DNA of 64,000 nucleotides from Lachnospiraceae bacterium (lineage in GTDB: Bacteria; Bacillota; Clostridia; Lachnospirales; Lachnospiraceae): assembly GCA_024687205.1 (NCBI GenBank), contig JAILES010000061.1, positions 34,212 to 98,211 of the forward strand. Direction: 5' to 3'. The notes below the pieces were generated by a model that worked only from the letters and a program-made list of their open reading frames with translations, was not told where the DNA came from and searched no databases. Every line of letters begins with the position of its first letter. Position 1 is the first letter of the stretch. Position numbers and translations under genes: made by a program. Positions 17,237 to 27,800 of this stretch are shown here, in pieces.

Positions 17237-19192
17237 ATGATTGCTTTCATATTTTTTAAAAGACACAGGATCACAGGATCAAAGGAGGCGGGCGCACGCA
17301 GTATGTGGCCTGCCTTAGCTTTGTTCATCCTTCTCGGGACATTTATCTTCAGCGCTAAGGTATATGCGGAAGAGGAAGATGATAAGGGAAGGGAAAAGAG
17401 TAAAACGGAAGAGACCTTTGATGTGACCGCGGAAGCCAGCGGTAATGATTATGACGAGACTTATACGGTCACAATAGAGGTCGAGAACATGGGGAAGGAT
17501 TTTGGCGGACACGTAAGGCTTAAGCTCATGAGCAGAACATACAAAACTGCGGCTTATGATACCTATGTGGCTATAGCCGGAGGTGAAAAACAGACGGTCA
17601 CGCTGACGATCCCGGCAGCCGGAGATTTTGACTATGCAAATGCCGAAGCTACGGTTGAGATCACGGATGAGAAGGGGAAGACTATCTTTTCCGAGAAACA
17701 GAGAAAGCTCTTTGATGAAAGGGAAAATCATTATGCCGTCATAAGCGATGATGCAAAGGCTCTTTCCTATCTGGATACTTCAAGGAATTACTGGTATGAC
17801 GCATACGAGGGCATATCCGAGACTACGATCACCGAGGACGATCTCAAGGACGAAAACGGTCTGGATGATGTAAGCTTTATCTTCCTTGATAACTACGACA
17901 GTGGCGAGTTTTCCAGAGAGGAGATAGAAAATATCCAGAAATGGGTCCGCAGCGGCGGTGTGCTGATCATCGGAACGGGCAAGAACCTTGACGATGCTTT
18001 CTGGGCTTTTGATGATGACTTTATCGATGCCGATCTGCAGAACGGTGTCGTGACCCAGGAATATATCAATTACAGCTATGCCATGACGGATGTTTCGCAT
18101 ATCAAATACGGCAGCGAATATGATTCGGGTAACTATTATCTGGACAATTCCGGAATAAAGCGTACCGGTGCCGGGGCTGTTGTGCTTCTTGAGTTCGGAC
18201 TGGCCGGGGACAATATGGACACCTACAGTTTTCCGGCTGCTTTGGGTTCTCTGCTCCGTTACTATAATTTTATGGACAATAATTCGTATAGTACATATAC
18301 GGTTTATAACCATGATATAGAGACCTGCTTCAAGCTGCTGCAGGGGGACGGTAATTTCAGTCAGGTCTTCCTTAAGATACTGATGGTGGTCTACATTCTG
18401 CTGATAGGCCCCGGACTGTATTTCATACTGAAGAAGCTGAAGATAAGGGAAAAGATATGGCTTTTCATACCGCTGACAACACTGTTCTTTGTATTGCTGG
18501 TATTCCTTGTTACGGTAGGAAACGGACCGGCCAAGAAGTCCTACGCTACACTGCGTGTGGCTCAGGCCAGCGGGCAGAGCTATGAAGCGGATTATATAAT
18601 GGGCTATCAGGCAGCCGGTGATGAGTGGAGTGTTAATATAGCAAAGAACGCCATAGGTGCGGGTCCCATGATGGCTGTTTACGATTATGCTTCCGGCAGG
18701 GAACAGTATGATTACCTGACCAGTCTCACTCCCGAAGGAATGAAGCTGACTTATAAACCTGATGGAGTCTTTGATCCGGCTTATTTCAAGGTATGCAGGA
18801 AAAACAAAGGCTACGGCCCGCTGAAATTCAGCCTTAAGAGTTCAGGCGGAAGGATATCGGGTACCATTCAGAACAAGACGGGGCATGACTTCAAATATTA
18901 CCTGATAGTATGTGAAGGAAATGCGCTGATCTATGAAGGAGGAAAGAACGGAGATAAGACCGAGATCGATATGAGAGCTACTTCGGTCAACCACAGCACC
19001 CTTCTTTATGAGGCGGAAAGAGCATATGACCAGGGCGATTATGAGAACGCAAAATATCTCGCAATGCTGTCATTGTCGCTGCTCCAGGTACATGAAGGAG
19101 AGAACTGCGTGATAGGTATCTGTGATGCGGAAAGGCTTTTGGACGGAAAACAGAAAGAGGACTCGTTCCTTTGCATATATGAGAAAGAGTGA
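17237..19192 (+). CDS. Membrane protein with GldG-like domain, partner of an ABC transporter
   Basis: About 651 residues. It begins with a signal or anchor segment (LALFILLGTFIFSAKVYA), so most of the protein is outside. An alternative start at 17303, after AAAGGAGG, gives a shorter and more typical signal peptide; neither site is ideally spaced. Residues about 70-140 look like a beta-sandwich. The middle (FIFLDNYDSGEFSREEIENIQKW and SGGVLIIGTGKN) resembles the glutamine-amidotransferase-like fold of GldG-type ABC partners. Two hydrophobic segments lie near residues 375-425, then an external tail. It opens the ABC/MoxR/vWA locus. Its exact role is unknown. Confidence 0.65.
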   Translation: MIAFIFFKRHRITGSKEAGARSMWPALALFILLGTFIFSAKVYAEEEDDKGREKSKTEETFDVTAEASGNDYDETYTVTIEVENMGKDFGGHVRLKLMSRTYKTAAYDTYVAIAGGEKQTVTLTIPAAGDFDYANAEATVEITDEKGKTIFSEKQRKLFDERENHYAVISDDAKALSYLDTSRNYWYDAYEGISETTITEDDLKDENGLDDVSFIFLDNYDSGEFSREEIENIQKWVRSGGVLIIGTGKNLDDAFWAFDDDFIDADLQNGVVTQEYINYSYAMTDVSHIKYGSEYDSGNYYLDNSGIKRTGAGAVVLLEFGLAGDNMDTYSFPAALGSLLRYYNFMDNNSYSTYTVYNHDIETCFKLLQGDGNFSQVFLKILMVVYILLIGPGLYFILKKLKIREKIWLFIPLTTLFFVLLVFLVTVGNGPAKKSYATLRVAQASGQSYEADYIMGYQAAGDEWSVNIAKNAIGAGPMMAVYDYASGREQYDYLTSLTPEGMKLTYKPDGVFDPAYFKVCRKNKGYGPLKFSLKSSGGRISGTIQNKTGHDFKYYLIVCEGNALIYEGGKNGDKTEIDMRATSVNHSTLLYEAERAYDQGDYENAKYLAMLSLSLLQVHEGENCVIGICDAERLLDGKQKEDSFLCIYEKE

Positions 19193-19198
19193 GTAAAA

Positions 19199-20140
19199 GT
19201 GATATATTTAGGCAATCTTATAAAATCATACGGAAAGAACCTGCCGCCTGCGGTAAATAATCTGACACTCCATGTGCCGAAGGGAGACCTGTTCGGCTTC
19301 GTGGGCCCCAACGGTGCGGGTAAGACCACTACGATAAGGATGATCTGCGGTCTTTTAAGACCCGATTACGGAACCATAAATATCGGCGGCTACGATCACA
19401 GGGTGCAGCAGGAAGAAGTGAAGAGGACCATAGGTTATGTTCCCGATTTCTTCGGTGTATACGAGAATCTGAAAGTCAAGGAATATATGGAATTCTACGG
19501 TTCCATCTACGGGATAAGCGATGCGCAGATAAGAAAGCTTACCGGAGACCTGCTGGAACTGGTGAACTTAAGTGACAAGACCGAGGTGTATGTTGATACG
19601 CTTTCGAGAGGTATGAAGCAGAGACTGTGCGTGGCAAGGGCGCTTTTGCACAACCCCGCGCTGCTGATCCTTGACGAGCCCTCATCCGGTCTTGATCCCA
19701 GAGCCAGGGTGGAAATGAGAGAACTGCTCATGAACCTTCAGGGCATGGGCAAAACAATAATAATATCATCCCACATACTTGCTGATATAGCAGAGATGTG
19801 TAACAGTGTCGGCATCATGAGCAGGGGACACCTGGTGGCTGCAGGCAAGATGGAAGATATACTGGGCGCAAGAGAAAGCTCGGGCAGGATAATAATCGAG
19901 ATCGCGGGAGATGCGACCAAAGCAGCAGAAACAGTACGTACGATGCAGGAACTTCGTCTTGAATCCGTCAAGGAGAACGAGATAGTCGTCGGATATGACG
20001 GAACGGATGAGGTACTTAACAGATGCCTCGGAGAACTGATGAGGTCCGGAGTGATGATGAAGGGCTTCCATAAGGAGGAGAAGAGTCTGGAGAGTCTGTT
20101 CATGCAGGTGACGGCGGGAGGCGACGATGGAACAAACTAA
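19199..20140 (+). CDS. ABC transporter ATP-binding protein
   Basis: 313-residue cytosolic ATPase with a GTG start. Walker A GPNGAGKTT (about residues 39-47), signature LSRGMKQRL, Walker B LLILDEPSSGLDP and the H-loop SSHIL are all present. The C-terminal 90 residues are the usual accessory region of ABC-2 type exporters. It overlaps the permease gene by 14 bases and follows the GldG-like gene by six. Together they resemble the gliding-type (Gld/NatAB-like) exporters that accompany membrane or envelope systems. The substrate cannot be inferred. Confidence 0.9.
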   Translation: MIYLGNLIKSYGKNLPPAVNNLTLHVPKGDLFGFVGPNGAGKTTTIRMICGLLRPDYGTINIGGYDHRVQQEEVKRTIGYVPDFFGVYENLKVKEYMEFYGSIYGISDAQIRKLTGDLLELVNLSDKTEVYVDTLSRGMKQRLCVARALLHNPALLILDEPSSGLDPRARVEMRELLMNLQGMGKTIIISSHILADIAEMCNSVGIMSRGHLVAAGKMEDILGARESSGRIIIEIAGDATKAAETVRTMQELRLESVKENEIVVGYDGTDEVLNRCLGELMRSGVMMKGFHKEEKSLESLFMQVTAGGDDGTN

Positions 20141-21353
20141 GCGTAAAAAAGGATTTCACTTCTCTGTCAATCCGATAGTGAAGAAGGATCTTCGTATATT
20201 ATCCAGGAGTTCAAAATATTCCTGGGGACTATTCGCATATGAGCTTATCATGGGATTGATCTTCTTCTTTGCCATGATGATAATCGAGGATAATTCGGGA
20301 TACGGGTATCTGGACCAGTATCAGGATTTCGTGGCCCTGTTCCCGGCAATCTGTTTTGCACAGATGGGGATCATCGCCCTGCTTCTTCCCATCATTACCG
20401 CATCATCCATATCCGGTGAGAAGGAGAGGCAGACCTTTGACATCATGCTGACAACGGTCATGAGTCCGAGACAGATCATTTCCGGTAAGGTGTTTTCAGC
20501 AGTTATAAGGGTTATGATGTTCATAGTGGCCAGTGTGCCGCTGATGGCCCTGTCATTTACCCTGGGTGGTTTAAGCTGGTGGAGCCTTCTGGCGGTACTT
20601 ATCGGTTTCTTCGTGTTTGCAGTTTATTCCGGCTCGGTGGGAATACTTGCATCCACCCTTACGAGGAAGTCCCTGGTATCCATAATACTTGCTTTTGTCA
20701 TTTATGCTGCCATAGGTATGCTTACCGTGATACCGCTGATCTTTATGGTATTCATAAGCTATCTTTCCATAGATGAACTGATAATAGAGATACTGATCAT
20801 GCTGAATCCCTTCTATGGTCTGGGCATGCTCATCTATCTTCTGAGTTCCGGAGAGATGCTGGGCGGACTTTTCGGAAATAACAACAATATAGTCTTAAGC
20901 CTCGGAGGCGTGCTGATCTCGGGAGCGGTGACCCTGGTATTATCCTTTGTGCTGCAGACTATCGCAGCCAGAAGGATAGATCCTCTCAAGGGCTACAGAC
21001 TGGATAAGAAAAAAGTTGATAAGATGAGGGGCGTGGCACTTACACCGGCAATGGGAATGCAGCAGCCCGTGATGCAGCCTGCAGGGCCGCAGTGGCAGCA
21101 GCCGCCGGTAGCGAACGGAGTACAGCCTGTCATACAGAATGCAGCGCCGGTGCAGACAGTGATGCCCGAGATGCCGCCTGCAATGCCCGGAGCTGAAGCA
21201 GTACAGCCCGTAATGCCGGAGATACAGAGTGTTATGCCTGAAATACAGCCGTTACCCGAAGTGAAGCCGGTACCGGAGGTGCAGCCTGTGCCGGAAGTAC
21301 AGTCATCTGTACCGGAAAGCCCGTCGTGGATGAGGACTGCGAAAAATGAATAA
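20127..21353 (+). CDS. ABC-2 type permease with Pro/Met/Gln-rich tail
   Basis: 408 residues. About six hydrophobic segments occupy residues 25-280 (for example LLPIITASSISGEKERQTFD follows the second; this ISGEKE stretch is characteristic of ABC-2 permeases). After about residue 300 the protein turns into a roughly 100-residue low-complexity tail built from Met/Pro/Gln/Glu/Val, with several PEVQPVPEVQ-like units. Such a tail is unusual for the family and probably cytosolic. It partners the ATPase upstream. The stop overlaps the next start by eight bases. Confidence 0.85.
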   Translation: MEQTKRKKGFHFSVNPIVKKDLRILSRSSKYSWGLFAYELIMGLIFFFAMMIIEDNSGYGYLDQYQDFVALFPAICFAQMGIIALLLPIITASSISGEKERQTFDIMLTTVMSPRQIISGKVFSAVIRVMMFIVASVPLMALSFTLGGLSWWSLLAVLIGFFVFAVYSGSVGILASTLTRKSLVSIILAFVIYAAIGMLTVIPLIFMVFISYLSIDELIIEILIMLNPFYGLGMLIYLLSSGEMLGGLFGNNNNIVLSLGGVLISGAVTLVLSFVLQTIAARRIDPLKGYRLDKKKVDKMRGVALTPAMGMQQPVMQPAGPQWQQPPVANGVQPVIQNAAPVQTVMPEMPPAMPGAEAVQPVMPEIQSVMPEIQPLPEVKPVPEVQPVPEVQSSVPESPSWMRTAKNE

Positions 21354-22944
21354 TGATAAGGATTATCTGTTAAAAAAGATCAAAACCATGAAAAGCCGCA
21401 TGAATACGGGGATCATGCTGAGAAGCATTTTGAATCTCATGATCATCGGCGCGGCTTTTTGTGTGGTCGTGGAAGCGTATTCTGTTTTCAGACCCCTTTA
21501 TCATGCGCATCTGATCGCGGCAGTGATATTGCTGATATCACTTATCGCAGGTATTATCGCCGGTGTGCTGAAATGCCGCGGAATGAAAGAAGCCGCAGGT
21601 CTTATAGACAGGCACGGCATGAAAGAGAGCGTGATCACTGCCTATGAGAATATGGATAAAGAAGACTACATCTCCATGATGCAGAGAGCTGATGCAGCCG
21701 GACGTGTCAAGGAAAAGGAAGATGAGATAAAGCTGCCGCTTGGAGTGGGAGTGATAAGGATACTGGGACTTGTCTGCCTCCTGCTGGTGACGGTCTGTCT
21801 CGGATTGCTGCCGGCGCCTTCAAAACAGCAGGCGGAAGAACAGCATGAGGTGAAGGTAGAAGCCAAAGCCGTAGAAGAAGAAATTGAAAAAGCCATAGAA
21901 GAACTGGAATCCATAGACAAAGAGGGACTGACAGCTGAAGAACAGCAGAAGCTGGAGGAGATGATAGAGAGTCTGAAAGCATCCCAGGCTGAAGTAGAAG
22001 GCGCATCAACCATGACCGATATCAATCAGGCGGTACAGAGACTGGATTATAAATATGCGGATATTGCTGATGTGCTCTCACAGATGTCGGAACAGGTTGC
22101 TGAGAGAGAAATGAATGAGAAAGAGGAGGGCGACAGGGAACCGGGAGCATCTCCTACGCCTACTCCGGTGACCATGGCTAACAACCAGTCCCAGAGCAGT
22201 AATTCACCCCAGCAGGCAGGAGGAGGCAACTCCCAGACCGGACAGCAGCTTGCAAATGCATCACAGCAGATGCAGAACCATATAAGCGGTAATCAGAACG
22301 GAAACAACCAGCAGGCCCAGAACGGTCAGAACGGTCAGAACGGTCAGAACGGTCAGAACGGCCAGAACGGCCAGAACGGCCAGAACGGCCAGAACGGTCA
22401 GAACGGTCAGAATGGCCAGAACGGCCAGAACGGCCAGAACGGTCAGAACGGCCAGAACGGTCAGAACGGTCAGAATGGCCAGAACGGACAAAACGGCCAG
22501 AACGGCCAGAACGGCCAGAACGGCCAGAACGGCCAGAACGGCCAGAATGGTCAGAACGGCCAGAATGGTCAGAACGGCCAGAATGGCCAGAATGGTCAGG
22601 GCGGCCAGAATGGTCAGAACGGCCAGAATGGTCAGAACGGCCAGAATGGCCAGGGAGGCGGAGGCGGCCAGGGGCAGTCGAATACCGGCGGCGGTGGCAG
22701 CACCCAGCATGATTACGTAAGCCTTCCCAACGGAACGGGAAATGATGATAATCTGACAGGTACCAACACCGGCGGCAGATCGGAATACAGCCGCTATGAG
22801 AACGGACTGGGCTGGACAGGGCAGAAGACGGATCCCAAGAGCGTGATCGGCGAATATGCGGATCGGGCCTATGAGGGAATACAGAACGGACGTTATCCCG
22901 CAGGTATGGAAGATGTGATAAAGGAGTATTTTTCAAACTTCTGA
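21346..22944 (+). CDS. Membrane protein with coiled coil and (Asn-Gly-Gln)n repeat
   Basis: 532 residues. Two hydrophobic segments near residues 25-70 and one near 130-150 anchor it. A Glu/Lys/Gln-rich coiled coil follows (about 160-260), then a Pro/Thr patch (ASPTPTPVT). Residues about 325-436 are about 37 nearly perfect Asn-Gly-Gln triplets. A Gly-rich stretch and a globular-looking C-terminus (VIGEYADRAYEGIQNGRYPAGM) end the protein. The layout recalls DUF4175-like proteins of Bat loci, which also carry Gln/Gly-rich stretches beside MoxR and vWA genes, but I cannot confirm homology. The repeat may be a flexible spacer. Confidence 0.7.
   Translation: MNNDKDYLLKKIKTMKSRMNTGIMLRSILNLMIIGAAFCVVVEAYSVFRPLYHAHLIAAVILLISLIAGIIAGVLKCRGMKEAAGLIDRHGMKESVITAYENMDKEDYISMMQRADAAGRVKEKEDEIKLPLGVGVIRILGLVCLLLVTVCLGLLPAPSKQQAEEQHEVKVEAKAVEEEIEKAIEELESIDKEGLTAEEQQKLEEMIESLKASQAEVEGASTMTDINQAVQRLDYKYADIADVLSQMSEQVAEREMNEKEEGDREPGASPTPTPVTMANNQSQSSNSPQQAGGGNSQTGQQLANASQQMQNHISGNQNGNNQQAQNGQNGQNGQNGQNGQNGQNGQNGQNGQNGQNGQNGQNGQNGQNGQNGQNGQNGQNGQNGQNGQNGQNGQNGQNGQNGQNGQNGQNGQNGQNGQGGQNGQNGQNGQNGQNGQGGGGGQGQSNTGGGGSTQHDYVSLPNGTGNDDNLTGTNTGGRSEYSRYENGLGWTGQKTDPKSVIGEYADRAYEGIQNGRYPAGMEDVIKEYFSNF
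22318..22653 (+). repeat. 9-bp tandem repeat encoding Asn-Gly-Gln
   Basis: About 37 tandem copies of a CAGAAYGGN unit within the coding region above, with variation mainly at third codon positions and one unit changed to Gly-Gly-Gln. Gain or loss of a unit keeps the frame, so length can vary between strains without loss of the protein. Long open frames on the opposite strand here are by-products of the repeat. Confidence 0.97.
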
Positions 22945-22970
22945 ATATAAAATACACTATGGAGGGGAAT

Positions 22971-23933
22971 ATGAGCGAGTTTGAAGAAATGCAGGGTAAG
23001 ATACTGGCCTGCGAGAAAGAGATATCCAAGGAGATAATAGGACAGAGGGAAGTCATCAGAAACGTGATGCTGTCCATACTTTCCGGCGGAAATGTGCTGC
23101 TTGAAGGTATGCCGGGACTCGGCAAGACCAGGCTGGTGAATACCATAAGCCACGTGCTGAACCTTTCTTTTAAGAGGATACAGTTCACACCGGATCTGAT
23201 GCCCGGTGATATAACGGGTACGAATATAATGATGAAAGACGAGGCAGGCAGCGGATTTAAATTCGAGCCGGGACCTGTTTTTGCAAATATAATACTGGCG
23301 GACGAGATCAACCGTGCCACACCCAAGACCCAGTCGGCTCTGCTGGAAGCCATGCAGGAGCATCTGGTGACTGTAGGCAATGTCTCGCATACCCTGCCGG
23401 AACCTTTCTTTGTACTGGCTACCCAGAACCCTATTGAGACTGAAGGAACCTATCCCCTGCCGGAAGCACAGCTTGACCGTTTCATGCTGAAGATACTTGT
23501 GGATTTCCCTGACAGAAATGAACTGAAGGGCATACTCGGACTGACCGAAGGCTTCGGTTCGGAACCTGCAAGACAGGTGCTGAACGGCGAAGAGTTAAAG
23601 AGTGCCATAGCCATGGTAAGAGACGTGATGGTGGCCGATGCGGTAATGGATTACATCCTGGATATCATGATGGCTACCCATGCGGACAATAAGTACATAA
23701 GAGAAGGAGCCAGCCCCAGAGCTGCTCAGGCCATAGTCAGGGGGGCAAGGGCCAAAGCCTTTATGGAAGGCAGATACAACGTATCCTTCGATGATGTGGA
23801 CTATCTGGCATATCCGGTATTAAGGCACAGGCTGGTGCTTTCGTTTGATGCGGTATCCGACGGTATCACTCCCGAGAGACTGATAGGCGATATGATCAAA
23901 GAGTGCAGAGGAAAGATGCAGCAGGTATCATGA
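22971..23933 (+). CDS. MoxR family AAA+ ATPase
   Basis: 320 residues. The start at 22971 follows GGAGGGG; an upstream ATG at 22959 overlaps that site and is less likely. Walker A GMPGLGKT (about residue 47), Walker B ILADEINRA, sensor-1 region ATQNPIETEGTYPLPEAQLDRF, and a C-terminal lid with ASPRAAQAIVRGARAKA are classical for MoxR. These ATPases act as chaperones for assembly or activation of protein complexes together with DUF58 and von Willebrand A proteins, exactly the genes that follow. It overlaps the DUF58 gene by four bases. Confidence 0.92.
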   Translation: MSEFEEMQGKILACEKEISKEIIGQREVIRNVMLSILSGGNVLLEGMPGLGKTRLVNTISHVLNLSFKRIQFTPDLMPGDITGTNIMMKDEAGSGFKFEPGPVFANIILADEINRATPKTQSALLEAMQEHLVTVGNVSHTLPEPFFVLATQNPIETEGTYPLPEAQLDRFMLKILVDFPDRNELKGILGLTEGFGSEPARQVLNGEELKSAIAMVRDVMVADAVMDYILDIMMATHADNKYIREGASPRAAQAIVRGARAKAFMEGRYNVSFDDVDYLAYPVLRHRLVLSFDAVSDGITPERLIGDMIKECRGKMQQVS

Positions 23934-24802
23934 TAGACGGTAAATACTACGACAGATTAAGACGTCTCACTCTGGCTGTTGACAAGAAGAGTAATACGGC
24001 GCTGCTGGGAAGCCGCAAATCCGTGAGAAAAGGAAGCAGCGCGGAGTTTTCGGATTTCAGGGAATATATGCCGGGGGACGATATAAGGAGCATAGACTGG
24101 AATGCTTATGCACGCCTTGACCGCCTCTATATCAAGGAGTATATGGAGGAGAAGGAGAGCCGTATCACCTTCTTTCTTGATATGAGCAGGTCTATGGATT
24201 ACGGTGAGTATAAGAAGTCCGAACTTCTTAAAGATCTGACCAATGCTTTATCATATGTGGCACTGATGCATATGGATCATGTGGCCGCTGTGGATCTTTC
24301 GGATCCGGGGCGTATTTATTCGGTATCCGGCGGTATGAAAGGCTTCAGGGATATCTGTGCATGGCTGGACAGACTGGAGATTACCGAGGGTATAGATATG
24401 ACAAGGAGCATCAGGATCACGGAAGGCCTGCAGCCCGGAATGAGCATAATCCTTTCCGATTTCTTAAGCGAAGAATTTGTGGAGGGTGAAGCCCTTGAGA
24501 ATATCATCAAATACCTGAATTACCGCAAACAGAAGGTTGTGGTCCTGCAGCTTTTGGCTGAAGAAGAGACGGACATCAGTCTGACCGGGACACATAATCT
24601 GATCGATTCCGAGGATAAGGACAGGAAAGTAAAAGTTACGATGGATTCCGCATCCATCAGACAGTATGACGATGCTTTGAAAGAGTTCACGTCAAAGCTG
24701 AAAAACTGCTGTAAAAAATACGGTGCGTTATATCATCTCATCAATACCGGTGAAAATTTTGACAAGGTGGTATTCGATGAACTGAGGGATATATACGAGT
24801 AG
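23930..24802 (+). CDS. DUF58 domain protein
   Basis: 290 residues; start at 23930 overlaps the MoxR stop (ATGA). The DUF58 signature is plain: FSDFREYMPGDDIRSIDWNAYARLDRLYIKEY (about residues 35-66), followed by a von Willebrand A-like fold with MIDAS-type FFLDMSRSMDYG. DUF58 proteins are the standard partners of MoxR ATPases and vWA proteins; their molecular role is poorly known. No membrane segment is seen, so it is probably cytosolic or membrane-associated. Confidence 0.9.
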   Translation: MIDGKYYDRLRRLTLAVDKKSNTALLGSRKSVRKGSSAEFSDFREYMPGDDIRSIDWNAYARLDRLYIKEYMEEKESRITFFLDMSRSMDYGEYKKSELLKDLTNALSYVALMHMDHVAAVDLSDPGRIYSVSGGMKGFRDICAWLDRLEITEGIDMTRSIRITEGLQPGMSIILSDFLSEEFVEGEALENIIKYLNYRKQKVVVLQLLAEEETDISLTGTHNLIDSEDKDRKVKVTMDSASIRQYDDALKEFTSKLKNCCKKYGALYHLINTGENFDKVVFDELRDIYE

Positions 24803-24811
24803 AGGTACAAC

Positions 24812-27800
24812 ATGGTTTTTTCAAGCATGTGGCCGTTAGCTTTTCTTGCGGTCATTCCTATCATAATAATCTTATATCTTTTAAAACCCAGAGGGACTGA
24901 TACCGAGATATCTTCCAATATCCTCTGGGAAAAGCTGTTTAAGAATGTTTCTTCCAAAACTTTCTTTGAAAAATTTATCCAGGATCTGCTGATGTATCTG
25001 CAGATCCTGATAATGATATTACTGATGCTGGCACTTATGGCCCCCCAGATAATGCTGAGGACCAGGACAGGCGGCAGCACGGTACTTGTCATCGACAATT
25101 CCCTTTCAATGCAGCATACGGGGGCGGACGGAAGATCAAGGCTTGATGAGGCTAAGGCAAGAGCCAGCTCATATGTGACTGCGGCAGCCGGAGACGTGAG
25201 CGTGATATCCGTATGCGGTGAGAGCAGGATACTTATAGCTTCCACAAGGGACAGTTCTTCCCTAAAAAACGTCATAAGCGGCTTGAAAGCAGCCGACAGG
25301 GAAGGCAGCTTTGCAGATGCTTATCAGATGATAGATTCCCTCCATGCGGATCATGTCGTGGTCTATACGGACGGAGACGGAGTGGAAGGCGTAGCCGAGT
25401 ATGCTGAGGAACTGAAGGCCCAGGTCATCAATGTGGGTAAGCCCGTATACAATGTTTCGCTGGACTATATGGCTATGACCGAGAAAGGTACGGCTGCAGA
25501 CGGCGGAGTGCTGGCAGACGCCACCGTAAGATATACCAATTACGGTGATGAGGCTGCAAGCTTTGAACTGACTTTCTATGATGCTGACGGAAGCATCCTT
25601 GCGGTAAAACCGGTAAAAGTCGATGCCGGAGCTTCGGCATCGGTGCTGGCGGAGGATATCAGTGTCAAGGGTGACTATATAAGCGGCCGCCTTTCAGGCG
25701 TAAGCTATGAGGGCGGAAAGAATAAGGACAGTCTGTCTGCGGATGACAGTATCTATGCACTGAGGGTAAGCGCAAGCAGTGCAAAGGGCCTGCTGGTATC
25801 CGCGGGAAACAGCTTTGTGGAGAGGGCATATTTTGCATCAACAGGAACGGATCTGACAAGAGCGGCCAATGATAATGTGCTGGCGGCAAGTGCTTATGAT
25901 GTTGTGATCTATGATGCGGGATATTCGAAAAAGTATACCCCCACCGTCAGTGACAAGGAAAGTGACAGCAAGAAGGATGCGACAGCAAAGGTTAATTTCT
26001 TTGATATAGCGGCTGACGGAAAAGCCAAGAAACAGAATGTCGTTGTGGAAGTTAAGGATTGTGAGCTGACAAAAGGCCTCGGAGATTTCAAACTCGGAGT
26101 CAATCTTACCAACACTTTTGATAAACCCGAATGGGCAACCTCCTTTATGGAATCCGGCGGAGAATGCGTGGGTTATTACGGAATCAACGGCGACCATAAA
26201 GAAGTGGTGATAGGTTTTGATATAAGGGAATCGGATTTTGCGCTCAAAGCGGAATTCCCGGTCTTCGTTGCGGAAACAGTTTCCTATCTGGCGGATTCCC
26301 ATCTGCTGGCAAAGAACAGCTACGAACTGGGAGAAGCACTGGAATTCAATCCTTCGGCGGAGCCTGATACTGCGGAAAGGCAGATGTTCAGGATAGACGT
26401 TGAGGGTGAGACCGAAACCCTGACCATTGATAAGGCGGGACTCTATGCCATCAATGCCGGTGAACACAGAGAGTATTTCTATGTGAAGCTGGGTACTGCG
26501 GGAAGGGACGGAAGAAAGGATGCAGCGGATATCTCGGGAATGGGAAATGCCGAAGCCGTGCTTGCCAGACAGTCCCTGAGAAATGCGCTGCTGATCATCG
26601 CCATCGTACTGCTTCTGATAGAGTGGATACTCTATGTCAGAAGGATGAATTACAAAAAGAAATTCTATCTTATAGCAAGGACCGTAATACTGTTACTGCT
26701 CATACTGGCGCTCATGGGGCTTAAACTGCCCAAGAACACCAAGGAGACTACCACGGTATTCCTTGTGGATATGTCGGTGTCGGATACGGAGAATCTGGAA
26801 GCTTTTGACGAGTATATATCAAACAGCTTAAAGAAAATGCCGCCCAACAATCGCTATGCCATCATCAGCTTCGGCAGGGATGCGGTGGTGGAACAGTTCG
26901 TTACCGACAGGAATATGTACATGGGACTTTCCGGGGAAGCGGATGAGACCGCGACGAATTTTGAAATGGCATTGCAGCGTGCATCGGCATTGCTCCCGGC
27001 GGATACGGCATCAAGGATAGTGGTGCTGACGGACGGAAGGGAGACAGCAGGAAATCTTGAGAATGTAAAGGGGCTGTTTGAAGGCGGAGATATCAGCCTT
27101 GAAGCCGTGGTGATACCTGCGGATACCAAGAATGACGTTTACTTAAGTGATGTTGATATGCCGGATGTCCTTCATCAGGGCGAAGAGTACTATATCACTG
27201 TCAAGGCGCAGAGTAATTATGATACCAACGCGGTGATAGAGATCTATTCCGGAGACAAGCTGGTAGCCAGCGAAGAAGTGACGCTGAAGAAGGGTTCCAA
27301 TTCCTTTGTGTTCGAGGAAGAAGTCAGCGAGGAAGCGCTGGAGAGCTATGAAGTGAAGATACGTGCAGAGGGAGACGGCTGTGCGGAGAATGATACTTAC
27401 AGCGCTTATTCGAGAGTAGAGGAAGCACCCAAGGTACTGGTATTAAGAGGCAGTGCGGAGAATTCCACAGCCTTCGAAAAGCTGCTTGAAGCAGCGCATG
27501 TGAATGCGGAATTCGTAAAAGCTTCCAAAGCGCCGGATACACTGATGGGCATGCTGGAATACAGGACATTTATCCTGGAGAACGTATACAGGGATGAGCT
27601 GCCCGACGGCTTTGTTGATAATCTGGAAACCTATGTCAAGGATTACGGCGGAGGCGTGATCTGCTGCGGCGGTCAGGACAGCTATATGATAGGCGGATAC
27701 AACGATACCCCCATAGAGACCGTACTGCCGGTAAATATGGAGCTGAGGGGCACTCTGGAGATACCTTCCACTGCCATAGTGATGGTCATTGACCATTCGG

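Noticed and set aside
22178..23380. Long minus-strand open frames across the Asn-Gly-Gln region (400 and 149 residues)
   Set aside because: They are produced by the 9-bp repeat lacking stops in other frames; their peptides are Ser/Arg/Gly or Leu/Ala/Val periodicities and they lie over clear plus-strand genes.
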